A stretch of 64,000 bases of DNA from Kitasatospora sp040298565 (GCF_040298565.1 NZ_JBEPAK010000007.1:1-64000), one strand, 5' to 3'. Shown: positions 7,588-16,423, counted from the first letter of the stretch. A program made the numbers and translations. Notes: generated by a model from the sequence alone, not told the origin.

Positions 7588-8760
7588 GTGGCGGTCTTCC
7601 TCCTCGCCCTCGGCGCAGCCTGCTTTCTGGGACTGGGCTTCGTCCTCCAGCAGCACGCGGCGCAGCGGGCTCCTCGTGCCGACCTCCTGCACTGGCGGCT
7701 GCTGCTGGACCTGCTGCGGATGCCGGAGTGGCTGCTCGGCACCGGTTTCATGGTCAGCGGGCTGCTGCTCTCCGCTCTCGCGCTCAACCAGGGCCAGGTG
7801 TCCTTGGTCGAGCCGTTGTTGGCGACCAATCTGCTCTTCGCGATGGCGCTCGCCCGGGTACTGACCCGTCAGACGCTGGGGCGTTCCGGCTGGGGCGGGG
7901 TGCTCCTGCTGGGCCTCGGGGTGACGGCGTTCATCGTGGCCGGGCAGCCGACCGGGGGCGGGGAGCCCGCCGGGGAGCTGCGGCACTGGCTGGTGGTCGG
8001 CACGGTGGTCGGGTTGACCCTGCTGCTGGTCTCGTTCGCCCGCCGACTGCCGCTGTTGGAGGAGGCCACACTGCTGGCGCTCGCCGCCGGTCTGCTGTAC
8101 GGGCTGCAGGACGCGCTCACCCGCACCACCACCCAGCGATTGGACCACGACGGGCTGGCCGCCGTGCTGCGCACCTGGCAGCCGTACGCGGTGGTGGTGG
8201 CGGGCGTGGTCGGGCTGCTGCTGGTGCAGAGCGCGTTCGAGGCCGCGCCGCTGCGGATGTCCCTGCCCGCGTTGACCGCCGCCCAGCCGCTGTCCGGGAT
8301 CGCCTGCGCGGTCGGCTTCCTCGGCGACCGGCTGCGGGTCACCCCGGCGGCGCTGGCCTGGGAGGTGATCGGGCTGTTGGCCATCGTGATCGGGGTGATC
8401 GTGATCGGTCGGCATCCGGCGATGCCCGGCACCGTCCGAGACACGCTGGAGAACATCGGGGCATCACCGGAGGACGGCCCCGGGGACAGCGGCCCCCCAG
8501 CCGAGGACGGGAAGCGGGACGGCGAGAGGGAAGGGCGAGCAAACGGGGACGGGGATGGGAACGGGGACGAGAAGGACGGGCGCGACGACCAGGGCGCGGC
8601 CGCCCGCACGGCCAGCGAGGGCCAGGACGGCAGCGGAGACGCAGCGGAACGGCCTCCGAAGGGCGCGGACACGACCCGCTACGACAGGGCCGGCAACAAC
8701 GCGACCGGCCAGAAGAGGGAGGGTCGAAGCCCGGAGGACGGACGGCCGAGGGACGGGTAG
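7588..8760 (+). CDS. DMT-family (EamA-like) permease with a charged C-terminal tail
   Basis: This 390-residue protein has about nine or ten hydrophobic segments in residues 1-275, in the drug/metabolite transporter arrangement, starting VAVFLLALGAACFLGLGFVL. The last 110 residues are quite different: hydrophilic, rich in Gly, Asp, Glu, Arg and Lys, low in complexity and probably disordered in the cytoplasm. The GTG at 7588 is the first start that puts the first membrane helix at the N-terminus. Its ribosome site is weak. The DUF6629 gene follows 7 bp after the stop, so the two probably form an operon. The substrate is unknown. Confidence 0.82.
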   Translation: MAVFLLALGAACFLGLGFVLQQHAAQRAPRADLLHWRLLLDLLRMPEWLLGTGFMVSGLLLSALALNQGQVSLVEPLLATNLLFAMALARVLTRQTLGRSGWGGVLLLGLGVTAFIVAGQPTGGGEPAGELRHWLVVGTVVGLTLLLVSFARRLPLLEEATLLALAAGLLYGLQDALTRTTTQRLDHDGLAAVLRTWQPYAVVVAGVVGLLLVQSAFEAAPLRMSLPALTAAQPLSGIACAVGFLGDRLRVTPAALAWEVIGLLAIVIGVIVIGRHPAMPGTVRDTLENIGASPEDGPGDSGPPAEDGKRDGEREGRANGDGDGNGDEKDGRDDQGAAARTASEGQDGSGDAAERPPKGADTTRYDRAGNNATGQKREGRSPEDGRPRDG

Positions 8761-8767
8761 CAGGCCG

Positions 8768-9442
8768 ATGTGCTGGAGCGCGCAGGCGGACGCCCTGGCC
8801 GGCGGGCTGGTGGCGGGCGTCGGCATGGCGTGCCTGGCCCGCGCCCGACGGTCCGGCCGGCCCCAGCGGCTGCCGCTCGCCGCGCTCCCGCTGGTCCTGG
8901 GGGTGCACCAGCTGATCGAAGCACTGGTCTGGCTCGGTGCGGACGACGGCCTGGCGGACGGACCGGCCAGCGCCGCCCGGACCGCCTGGGCGGCGATCGC
9001 CCTGCCGCTGCTGCCCGTGCTGGTCCCGGCCGCGGTGTGGTGCGCGGCTACCGAGCCGGGCGACCCGGCCGGCCCGGCGCGACGCCGCGTGCTCGCCGCG
9101 CTGGTCCTGCTGGGCGCAGCGGTGGCGATCCCCCTCACCGCAGCAGTCGCAGGCCACCCGGTGACGGCCACCCCGCACGGGCACACCCTCGACTACGCGA
9201 TCGGCCTCCCGCACCCGGCGCTCCTGCTCACCGGCTACCTCCTCGCCACCGTCGGCTCCCTCCTGATCAGCGGCGACCGTCTGCTCTGTCGCCTCGGTCT
9301 ACTCACCGGGGCGGGCGCCGTGGCCTGCGCCCTGCTCTGGCGGTTCGCCTTCGTCTCCACCTGGTGCGCCCTCGCCGCCCTGGTCAGCCTCCTGCTCCTG
9401 CGCTGGGCCGGTCGCCCGCGCGTTGCCCGGTCGATGCCTTAG
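8768..9442 (+). CDS. DUF6629 family membrane protein
   Basis: This encodes 224 residues starting MCWSAQADALAGGLVAGVG, the conserved opening of DUF6629 proteins. About seven hydrophobic segments cover most of the length, and GVHQLIEALVWLG is a conserved segment with charged residues in a helix. It follows the DMT permease by 7 bp. The last eight codons (ARVARSMP) fall in the first unit of a 65-bp tandem duplication, so the natural C-terminus may be different. The function is unknown. Confidence 0.85.
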   Translation: MCWSAQADALAGGLVAGVGMACLARARRSGRPQRLPLAALPLVLGVHQLIEALVWLGADDGLADGPASAARTAWAAIALPLLPVLVPAAVWCAATEPGDPAGPARRRVLAALVLLGAAVAIPLTAAVAGHPVTATPHGHTLDYAIGLPHPALLLTGYLLATVGSLLISGDRLLCRLGLLTGAGAVACALLWRFAFVSTWCALAALVSLLLLRWAGRPRVARSMP

Positions 9443-9550
9443 GTACGGGCGGGCTCGGTCCGCCGCTCGGTGGCCGCGGCACGCGCGTTGCCCGGTCGAT
9501 GCCTTAGCTACGAGCCGGCTCGCCCCGCCGCTCGGTGGCCGCGGCACTCG
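9421..9550 (+). repeat. 65-bp tandem duplication at a convergent gene junction
   Basis: Two adjacent 65-bp units (9421-9485 and 9486-9550) begin CGTTGCCCGGTCGATGCCTT and contain CGCTCGGTGGCCGCGGC, with few differences. The first unit ends the DUF6629 gene. The second contains the last 15 codons of the MFS gene on the opposite strand. Confidence 0.9.
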
Positions 9551-10838
9551 CGTGCCCGCGCAGTCGGTCCATGTCCCGCCACTCCGGCCGCAGACCGGTC
9601 AGCGTCGTGGTGGCGAAGTACAGGATCCCTGCCGTGAGCAGGCTGGGTATCAGACCGACGAGCGTGACCGCCCCGCCTGCGACGATCCCGCCCAGGGGGA
9701 TGCCGGCCCAGGCGAGGGAGTCCCCCAGGGCGTGGACCCGGCCGAGGAGGTGGCGGGGCACCCGTTCGAAGAGGACCGCCCCGAGGATCGGGTTGAGGAA
9801 GCCGGAGCCGAAACCGCCGACCGCGAACACGGTGACCACGGCCCACATCGGCGCGCCGAGCGCGAGCACCAGGAATCGCGGTGCCCCCGCCACCAGGAAG
9901 CCGACGAAGAAGACCGTACGGCGGGGCAGCCGGTGGGCGAGCGCCGCAGCGATCAGGCTGCCGGCCACCGCCGTGACGCCCTGGACGCTGCCGATCAGGC
10001 CGATCACGGCCGGGCCGTTCCCGGACTCCTTGGCCCACACCGGGACGAGCACCGTGCTGAACCCGGCGTCGAGCAGGTTGGTGATGCCGACCATCACGAT
10101 CACGGTGAGCAGCAGCGGCTCCGTCCGGAGGAAGCCGAAGCCCTCCCGGAACTGCTGCCAGTAACCGCCGCCCTGGTGGGACTCCTCCGGTGACGCGGCA
10201 CCGGCCGGGACGGCCGGACGCCCCATGCCCTGCGGCAGTGCCAGGGCGACGAGCAGCGAGCCGAGCGCGAAGGTGCCCGCGTTGACCGCCAGTCCGGCCA
10301 GCGGCCCGACCAGTGCGACCAGCCCGCCACCCACCGCCGGGCCGACGGTGGAGGCGAGCCGTTCGGTGACGCCGGAGAGCCCGGTGGCGCGCTCCAGGGG
10401 CACCCTGGCGCGGTCCGCCGCCTCCGGCACCATGACGGACTTGGCCAGGTCCCCCGGGCCACGCACCGCCCCGATCACCGCCACCATCACGAGCAGCAGC
10501 CAGAACGGCAGCAGGCCGCGCGCGTGCAGCAGCGGGACGAGCCCGGCGGCGAGCGCGCTCACCGCGTCCGTGCTCCAGGACACCACGCGCGGCCCGAGGC
10601 GGTCGACCAGCGGCCCGGTCAGCGCCTTGACCAGCACGTACGGCGCCATCTCGGCGAAGGCGACCAGGCCGGTCATGGTGGCGCTGCCGGTGGTGGCGAG
10701 GACGAACCAGGGCAGCGCGATGGCCGATATGCGGGTCCCGGTCAGGGAGACGGCGGTGGCGGCGAGCACCCCGGCAAGGGGCCGGAGGCTGCGCACCGGC
10801 GGGCCGGCGGCGGCAGCCGCGGGCTCGGTCGCGGTCAT
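9504..10838 (-). CDS. MFS exporter (MFS_3 type) coupled to an ArsR repressor
   Basis: This 444-residue protein has about 12 transmembrane segments. The loop between helices 2 and 3 reads TGPLVDRLGPRVVSW, the degenerate motif A of MFS_3 exporters such as EntS-like and macrolide pumps. A hydrophilic central loop (GMGRPAVPAGAASPEESHQ) separates the two six-helix halves. The ATG overlaps the arsR stop in ATGA, so regulator and pump are co-transcribed and translationally coupled. This suggests an efflux system induced by its own substrate. The 3' end lies in a tandem duplication. Confidence 0.88.
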   Translation of the reverse strand: MTATEPAAAAAGPPVRSLRPLAGVLAATAVSLTGTRISAIALPWFVLATTGSATMTGLVAFAEMAPYVLVKALTGPLVDRLGPRVVSWSTDAVSALAAGLVPLLHARGLLPFWLLLVMVAVIGAVRGPGDLAKSVMVPEAADRARVPLERATGLSGVTERLASTVGPAVGGGLVALVGPLAGLAVNAGTFALGSLLVALALPQGMGRPAVPAGAASPEESHQGGGYWQQFREGFGFLRTEPLLLTVIVMVGITNLLDAGFSTVLVPVWAKESGNGPAVIGLIGSVQGVTAVAGSLIAAALAHRLPRRTVFFVGFLVAGAPRFLVLALGAPMWAVVTVFAVGGFGSGFLNPILGAVLFERVPRHLLGRVHALGDSLAWAGIPLGGIVAGGAVTLVGLIPSLLTAGILYFATTTLTGLRPEWRDMDRLRGHASAAATERRGEPARS

Positions 10839-11440
10839 TCGGGCCTCCCCTCGGCCGGGTCGGGCAGCACGTGGAGGACCACGGAGACCTGCTCGCTGCC
10901 CGCCGGGACCGGCCCCTCGGCACCGACCCGGCGGTAGCGGCTGATCACCGCGTTCAGCTCGTCGGACAGCTGCCCGGCCTCGGCCGGTGTGAGCTGCAGC
11001 AGCAGGTCGCTGAGGTGGACCTCCTTGCGCCACTCCCGGGGCATGGTCTCGAAGGCGTCGAGCGCGCGCTGGGCGGTCAGCGTGTGGGCGGTGAGCACCG
11101 AACGCAGGAACCCGACGGCCGTCTCGGGCTCCTCGTCGGCCATGTCGTCCCCGGTCCAGACCGTGAGCCGGTGCGCCGAGCGCCACCACCGCTCCCTGGC
11201 GTTGCCCCGCTCCGTGTCCTCCTCGACGAAGCCCGCCGCGGCGAGCTGACGCAGGTGGTAGCTGGTGGCTCCGGAGTTGAGCCCCAGTTGCTCCGCCAGC
11301 CTGGTCGCCGTGGACGGGCCGTGCTTGCGCAGCAGTCCGACCAGGCGCATGCGCACCGGGTGGGCCATCGCCTTCATGCCCTTGGCAGTCAGGACGATCT
11401 GTGGGTCGTCACTGTGCATCCAGCCGCGTTCTTCGGTCAT
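10835..11440 (-). CDS. ArsR-family helix-turn-helix regulator
   Basis: This 201-residue protein has a winged-helix domain at residues 20-95 (AMAHPVRMRLVGLLRKHGPS, then ATRLAEQLGLNSGATSYHLRQLAAAGFVEED) and a long C-terminal helical region (residues 100-195) likely to bind ligand or dimerise. It lacks the metal-binding cysteine motif of classical ArsR, so the ligand is probably organic. No ribosome site precedes the ATG, but -10 TACGCT and -35 TTGCAA put transcription at the start codon, suggesting a leaderless message. It is coupled to the MFS gene and probably autoregulates. Confidence 0.88.
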   Translation of the reverse strand: MTEERGWMHSDDPQIVLTAKGMKAMAHPVRMRLVGLLRKHGPSTATRLAEQLGLNSGATSYHLRQLAAAGFVEEDTERGNARERWWRSAHRLTVWTGDDMADEEPETAVGFLRSVLTAHTLTAQRALDAFETMPREWRKEVHLSDLLLQLTPAEAGQLSDELNAVISRYRRVGAEGPVPAGSEQVSVVLHVLPDPAEGRPE

Positions 11441-11447
11441 GGTCGGC

Positions 11448-11502
11448 AGCGTAGGACCACACACACCTGTTTGCAAAGGGTTTTTTGCGAACGCCTGTTT
11501 GC
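11448..11502 (-). promoter_or_regulatory. arsR-MFS promoter with repeated operator elements
   Basis: Leftward -35 TTGCAA (11471-11476) and -10 TACGCT (11448-11453) are 17 bp apart, with the arsR ATG 7 bases beyond the -10. The -35 lies in an inverted repeat GCAAA-N6-TTTGC, and GCAAACAGG occurs twice as a direct repeat (11466-11474 and 11494-11502). These are good candidates for ArsR binding. From 11503 to 11796 I see no further gene. Confidence 0.6.
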
Positions 11503-11796
11503 GGTCCCGTGGACGCCGGCGTGGCGCGCCCCGCCCACCAGAGCTCACGCCCCACCAGAGCTCCCCGGGCCCGGCCGACCCCCGCACGGCACCGGACCGT
11601 CGACCGCCGGCCGCCCCGCCGGACGGCGGGTGCCCGGCCTGCCGCTCGGCGGGGGCCGAGGCCGCCATCGCCTCCCGGAGCCGGATTGTCACCCGGGCGG
11701 AGCAGGCGCAGGCTGGCAGCAGGGCAAGCCGGTCGGCAGGCCCCGGTGGGCCGCGGCACGGATGGCGGCCGCCGGTCGGGTACGAGGGGCAGGGCG

Positions 11797-12498
11797 ATGG
11801 CACGCGGGAAGCTCTGGGGCTACGTCGCTTCGGGGGCCCGGGCACTGGGCGCACTCGGCGGCGCACTCGGCGGCCCGGGCGGCTCCGACCGCACGGACGG
11901 CGGTGCCGCGCCGGAGGGCCGCGGCCCCTTCCGGCCCTTCGCGATGGCCTCGCCCCGGTCGCTCTCCCGCGCCGAGCTGGAGCGGCTGCGGTGGACCGGC
12001 CGCCAGGCCGGCTGCGATCCGCAGGCGCGGCACGTCCAGGTCGCCGAGGTGGTGCGCCGGGTGGTGCGGGGCGGCGGCCGGGCGGCAGCGGTCACGGTCC
12101 GGCTGGCACCGGGGCTGCCGGTGGTGACCGGGGACGCCCGGCGGATGGAGGCCGCGCTCGCCGGGCTGGTCGACCACGCGATCCGGCGCAGCCCGCTGGG
12201 CGGTGGGGTGCTGGTCCGGGCGGAGGTCGTCGGCACCGGCCGGGCGGCGCCCCGGTCGGCGGCCCGGGCCGGCTGCACGGCGTACGAGCGGGAGCGGGTC
12301 GAGCTGCGGATCTCCGACCGCGGGTCCTACGAGCCGCCCGCGGGGATCGACCGGCTGTCGACGGGCGTGCGCGCCACCGGGCCGGTGGGCCCGGCACTGC
12401 ACAGCCTGGTGCTGGCCGCGGGCGGGCGGCTCTCGGTCGAGCCCACACCCGGCGGCGGCCTCACCGTGGTCCTGCTGCTGACGGTCGCCTACGACTGA
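11797..12498 (+). CDS. Orphan histidine-kinase-like ATP-binding protein
   Basis: This 233-residue protein has a C-terminal half resembling the catalytic ATPase domain of histidine kinases. An N-box-like segment AALAGLVDHAIRRSPLGGG (about 112-130) is followed by a G1-like ELRISDRGSYEPP and a G2-like GPALHSLVLAAGGRLSVEPTPGGGLTVVLLL. The key N-box asparagine is replaced by histidine, and the G1 DxGxG motif is reduced to DRGS. No phosphorylated-histidine helix, sensor domain or partner regulator is present. The ATG at 11797 has a weak GGGCAGGG site. An internal ATG at 11944 is possible. ATP binding may be weak or lost. Confidence 0.6.
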   Translation: MARGKLWGYVASGARALGALGGALGGPGGSDRTDGGAAPEGRGPFRPFAMASPRSLSRAELERLRWTGRQAGCDPQARHVQVAEVVRRVVRGGGRAAAVTVRLAPGLPVVTGDARRMEAALAGLVDHAIRRSPLGGGVLVRAEVVGTGRAAPRSAARAGCTAYERERVELRISDRGSYEPPAGIDRLSTGVRATGPVGPALHSLVLAAGGRLSVEPTPGGGLTVVLLLTVAYD

Positions 12499-12542
12499 CC
12501 GACCGGGCGGCGAACGGCGGCCGCCGAACCTAGACTTGCCCC

Positions 12543-14381
12543 ATGCCCCGGCTCAACGACCAGGTCAGGGAGCTGCTCCAGGAGTACGCCGACCTGATCA
12601 ACATCACCGGTGGGGACGCCTTCCGGGCCCGCGCGTACGAGAAGGCGGCCCGAGCGGTCGGCGGCCACCCGGAGGACCTGGCGGGTCTGGACGTCAAGGG
12701 ACTCCAGGAGATCCCCGGCGTCGGCAAGTCCACCGCCGAGAAGATCGCCGAGTACCTCGCCACCGGAAGGATCCCCGCGCTGGAGACCATGCGCGCCAAG
12801 ATCCCGGCCGGCGTGCGCGAGATGATGGCCGTTCCCAGCGTGGGCCCCAAGCGCGCCCTCTCCCTCTACCGCGACCTCGGCATCGCCTCCGTCGACGAAC
12901 TCGCCGAAGCCGTCCGCGGCGACAAGCTGTCCGGCCTGGCGGGGTTCGGGGAGCGCAGCGGCGAGAAGATCCTGCACGGCATCGAGCTGATGCGGCAGTC
13001 CGGCGGGCGCACCCTGCTCGACACCGCCATCGAGCTGGCCGACCAGGTGGTGGAGGCCCTGTCGGCCGTCCCCGGCTGCACCCGCTGCGCGTACGCGGGG
13101 TCGCTGCGGCGGATGCGGGAGACGGTCGGCGACATCGACGTGCTGGCGACCGCCGCCGACTCCGCCCCGCTGATGGCCGCGCTGACCCGACTCCCGTACG
13201 TGGCCGAGGTGATCGCGAGCGGGCCGACCAAGACGTCGGTCCGCACCACCCAGGGCGTCCAGGTGGACCTGCGGGTCGTCCCCGAGGAGGACTGGGGCGC
13301 GGCGCTGGTCTACTTCACCGGGTCGAAGGCGCACAACATCAAGCTGCGCACGATGGCGGTGCGGGCCGGGCTGAAGCTCTCCGAGTACGGGCTGTTCGAG
13401 GTGGCCGGCGATGGCCGCAAACGCGCCGGGGCGGGCGGCGCGAAAGCCTCGGGAGCTCCTCGGAAGGGCTCCGGCAGGAACGCCGGGGAGGCCTCCGGAA
13501 AGGGCGCCGAGGTGGAGGGCGCCAAGATCGTCTCGGAGACCGAGGACGAGGTGTACGCCGCCCTCGGCCTGCCCTGGATCCCGCCGCCGCTGCGCGAGGA
13601 CCGCGGCGAGATCGAGGCCGCGCTGAACGGTGAACTCCCCGACCTGATCCAGGAGTCGGACCTCCGCGGCGACCTGCACACCCACACCGACCTCACCGAC
13701 GGCCTGGCCACCCTCACCGAGATGATCGACACGGCGGCGGCACGCGGCTACTCCTACTTCGCCGTCACCGACCACGCGCCGGACCTGGTGATGCAGCGCA
13801 TGACGGACGAGAAGATGCTCGCCCAGCGCGCGGAGCTGCGCCGACTCGCCGACCGGCACCCGAAGTTGCGGCTGCTGCACGGCACCGAGCTGAACATCGG
13901 CCCGGACGGCGGCGTGGACTGGCCGCCCGAGTTCCTGGCCGGCTTCGACGTCTGCGTGGCCTCCGTGCACTCGCACTTCACCCTCGACCGCGCCGCCCAG
14001 ACCCGTCGGCTGATCCGCGCCTGCGAGAACCCCCACGTGCACGTCATCGGCCACCTCACCACCCGCCGGATCGGCCGGCGCGGGCCGATCGACGTGGATC
14101 TGGACGCGGTGTTCGCGGCCGCCGCCCGCACCGGTACCGCGATCGAGATCAACAGCGCCCCGCAGCGGCTCGACCTGCGCGACGAGGACATCCTGCGGGC
14201 CAGGCGGCACGGCGTGCGCTTCGCGATCGACAGCGACGCGCACGCCACCGGCCACCTCGCCTACCCGCGCCTCGGCGTCGGTACGGCGCAGCGCGGTTGG
14301 CTCACCGCGGAGGACGTGATCAACGCCTGGACGTGGCAGCGGCTGAAGCGCTTCCTCCGCAAGGACGCCCTGCGCGCGTAG
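12543..14381 (+). CDS. polX: DNA polymerase X / 3'-5' exonuclease
   Basis: This 612-residue protein has the bacterial PolX layout: helix-hairpin-helix repeats (LQEIPGVGKSTAEKIAEYL and MMAVPSVGPKRALSLYRDLG), a polymerase palm with SLRRMRETVGDIDVLATA carrying the DxD metal ligands and QVDLRVVPEEDWG the third acid, and a C-terminal PHP phosphoesterase (DLHTHTDLTDG, VTDHAPD, GTELNI, ASVHSH, SDAHATGHL). Such enzymes fill gaps in base-excision repair and trim 3' ends. Residues 290-329 are a Gly/Ala/Lys-rich insertion between palm and PHP domain, absent from the family as I know it. It probably forms a flexible linker. Confidence 0.95.
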   Translation: MPRLNDQVRELLQEYADLINITGGDAFRARAYEKAARAVGGHPEDLAGLDVKGLQEIPGVGKSTAEKIAEYLATGRIPALETMRAKIPAGVREMMAVPSVGPKRALSLYRDLGIASVDELAEAVRGDKLSGLAGFGERSGEKILHGIELMRQSGGRTLLDTAIELADQVVEALSAVPGCTRCAYAGSLRRMRETVGDIDVLATAADSAPLMAALTRLPYVAEVIASGPTKTSVRTTQGVQVDLRVVPEEDWGAALVYFTGSKAHNIKLRTMAVRAGLKLSEYGLFEVAGDGRKRAGAGGAKASGAPRKGSGRNAGEASGKGAEVEGAKIVSETEDEVYAALGLPWIPPPLREDRGEIEAALNGELPDLIQESDLRGDLHTHTDLTDGLATLTEMIDTAAARGYSYFAVTDHAPDLVMQRMTDEKMLAQRAELRRLADRHPKLRLLHGTELNIGPDGGVDWPPEFLAGFDVCVASVHSHFTLDRAAQTRRLIRACENPHVHVIGHLTTRRIGRRGPIDVDLDAVFAAAARTGTAIEINSAPQRLDLRDEDILRARRHGVRFAIDSDAHATGHLAYPRLGVGTAQRGWLTAEDVINAWTWQRLKRFLRKDALRA

Positions 14382-14433
14382 CCGTCCCCGCCGAGCGAAC
14401 CGGTCGGCGGAAGCCTGCCCCTCGGCGGACGCC

Positions 14434-14473
14434 CGGCCCGATCGCCGGAACCACGGCCCGATCGCCGGAACCC
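14434..14473 (+). repeat. Two 20-bp tandem repeats between polX and the kinase gene
   Basis: CGGCCCGATCGCCGGAACCA is followed directly by a copy with one change. The convergent gap 14382-14602 is otherwise GC-rich, with scattered CGGCGGAAGCC echoes and no gene. Confidence 0.8.
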
Positions 14474-14602
14474 CGCCCCCTCGGCGGAAGCCCCGGCCCG
14501 GTCGGCGGCCGAGGCCCCGCCCGGTGGGCCGAAGCGCCGGCCCGTCCGCGGACACCGACCCCCCGGCGCCGCCGACCCCCGCCGATCCCGGCCCACCGCC
14601 GC

Positions 14603-15475
14603 CTACCCCATGCTGGCCCCCGGCGAGGCCAGCACCCGGGCCGCGCTGCGGTGCCCGAGTGCGGTCGCCAGCCGCAGGTCCCCGGTGTCCAGGAAGCCGG
14701 CCAGGAAGCCCGCCGCGAACGCGTCCCCGGCCCCGGTGAGGTCCCGCACCTGCGCCACCGGCGGGACCGGCACGGTGAACGGCTCCTGGCCGGGCACGTC
14801 GACGGTGGTCGCTCCGGCCCCGGCCTTGGTGACCACCGTGGTGCCCGCCAGCCGGGCGCGTTCGGGCCCCGGCAGGCCGTCCACCAGCAGCCCGAGGAAG
14901 GCCGACTCGGAGCGGTTGGCGAACAGCAGGGTCGGCGCCAACTCACCCAGCAGGGCCAGGAACCGCTCACGTCCGAACTGCTCCAGCATGCCGGTCGACG
15001 AGGCGTCCACCGACGTGCTGCCGCCGCCCTGCCGGACGCGGACGAGCGCGTCCACCGCGGTGGCGCCGACCGGCTCCCCGTCGAAGGAGTAGCCGGGCAC
15101 GTGCAGGTGGGTCAGACCGGCGAGCCACTGCTCGGGCACGCGCTCCAGCAGCGTGGCGGCACCGCGGTCGGGCAGCATGGTGCGTTCGCCGTCCTGGTCG
15201 ATGAGCACCACGATGCTGCCGGTGCGACCGCGCCGCTGGACCCGTACGTCCACGCCGTGGCCGCCGAGTTCGGCGACGACGCCGTCCCCGATCGGGTCCG
15301 CGCCGACGCAGCCGAGGAAGCGGGCCGGGTACTGCCCGGCGGCGAAGCAGGCCACGTTGGCCGCGCTGCCGCCGCGCCGCCGGAAGACCCGGGCGCTGGA
15401 GTCGGTGCCGTGGCGCAGCGGGCCGTCGACCCAGACCACGATGTCCTCGACGAGGTCGCCGAGCACCCCGAGCAC
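14603..15475 (-). CDS. psuK: PfkB-family carbohydrate kinase, probable pseudouridine kinase
   Basis: This 290-residue ribokinase-fold enzyme has the N-terminal GGSAANVACFAAG segment and the C-terminal anion-hole and catalytic motif DLTGAGDAFAAGFLAGFL. The GTG start lies 3 bp after the psuG stop, so the genes form an operon. Paired with pseudouridine-5'-phosphate glycosidase, a PfkB kinase is expected to phosphorylate free pseudouridine before the glycosidase splits it to ribose 5-phosphate and uracil. The substrate is inferred from context, since the sequence alone fits several nucleoside or sugar kinases. Confidence 0.82.
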   Translation of the reverse strand: MLGVLGDLVEDIVVWVDGPLRHGTDSSARVFRRRGGSAANVACFAAGQYPARFLGCVGADPIGDGVVAELGGHGVDVRVQRRGRTGSIVVLIDQDGERTMLPDRGAATLLERVPEQWLAGLTHLHVPGYSFDGEPVGATAVDALVRVRQGGGSTSVDASSTGMLEQFGRERFLALLGELAPTLLFANRSESAFLGLLVDGLPGPERARLAGTTVVTKAGAGATTVDVPGQEPFTVPVPPVAQVRDLTGAGDAFAAGFLAGFLDTGDLRLATALGHRSAARVLASPGASMG

Positions 15476-15478
15476 GGG

Positions 15479-16423
15479 TCAGGCCCCGGTCGACGCGGCG
15501 GCGGCCAGGGCGGTGGCGATCTCGCCGCCGAGGCGGACGTTGCCGCGGTAGACCTCGACGTTGACCTCCAGGCTGCGCCCGCCGGTGTCCCGCTGGATGA
15601 AGTCGAGCAGGAACGGGGTGGAGGCGTTGCCGGCGACGCCCAGGCGTTCGGCCTCGGCCCAGGCACGGGCCAGGATGCCGTCCAACTCCTCCGGCGGCAG
15701 TTGCTTGGCCGGGTCGACGGGGTTGGCGATCAGGACGGCCTGGGGCAGGTCGAGCCGGTCGCGGGCGTCGATCACCCTGGCCGCCTCCTCGGGCGACCGG
15801 ACGCTGAAGTTGATCTCGTGGCCGGAGTCGGTGACGTAGAAGCCGGGGTACTTGGTGGTGCGGTAGCCGATGACCGGGATGTTGAGGGTCTCGAAGCGCT
15901 CCAGGGTTGCCCGGATGTCGAGGATGGACTTCACGCCGGCGCTGATCACGGTGACCGGGGTGGCGGCCAGGGTGGTCATGTCGGCCGACTCGTCGAAGGT
16001 CTCGGAGGCGCCGAAGTGGACGCCGCCGAGGCCGCCGGTGGAGAAGACCCGGACGCCCGCGCGGTGGGCCAGGAAGGCGGTGGCGGCGACGGTGGTGCCG
16101 CCGTGCCGGCCGAACGCGGCGACCACCGGAAGGTCGCGCAGGCTGACCTTGTCCAGGCCGTCGGTGGCGGCGAGCTCGGTGATCTGCTCGGTGCTCAGAC
16201 CGACGGTGGGCACTCCCTCGTGCACCCCGATGGTGGCCGGGACGACGCCCGCCTCCCGCAGCTGGTTCTCGGCCTCCAGCGCGACGGCCAGGTTGCGCGG
16301 CCGCGGCAGGCCGTGGGTGAAGATCGTCGACTCGAGGGCGACCACGGGCCGCCCGTCGGCGACGGCCTGCGCGACCTCCTCGGCGACCTTGATGGCGGGG
16401 GTGCTGGTGGGCAGTCCGGTCAT
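15479..16423 (-). CDS. psuG: Pseudouridine-5'-phosphate glycosidase
   Basis: This 314-residue protein closely follows PsuG. VVALESTIFTHGLPRPRNLAVA, GVPTVGLSTEQ, FGRHGGTTVAATAFLAHRAG, VFSTGGLGGVH, VISAGVKSILDI and the C-terminal NASTPFLLDFI are all present, including the acidic and lysine residues of the active site. The enzyme reversibly cleaves the C-C bond of pseudouridine 5'-phosphate. The ATG at 16423 has an AGGAAG site 9 bases upstream. It is the first gene of the psuG-psuK operon and is divergent from a LysR regulator likely to control it. Confidence 0.95.
   Translation of the reverse strand: MTGLPTSTPAIKVAEEVAQAVADGRPVVALESTIFTHGLPRPRNLAVALEAENQLREAGVVPATIGVHEGVPTVGLSTEQITELAATDGLDKVSLRDLPVVAAFGRHGGTTVAATAFLAHRAGVRVFSTGGLGGVHFGASETFDESADMTTLAATPVTVISAGVKSILDIRATLERFETLNIPVIGYRTTKYPGFYVTDSGHEINFSVRSPEEAARVIDARDRLDLPQAVLIANPVDPAKQLPPEELDGILARAWAEAERLGVAGNASTPFLLDFIQRDTGGRSLEVNVEVYRGNVRLGGEIATALAAAASTGA

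Noticed and set aside
694..11470. Similar strings GTAGGCCCACACACACCTG near 694 and GTAGGACCACACACACCTG near 11451, suggesting a repeat or shared promoter
   Set aside because: The match is about 19 bp with low-complexity CA repeats, and flanks do not align. It is probably chance in a GC/CA-rich context.
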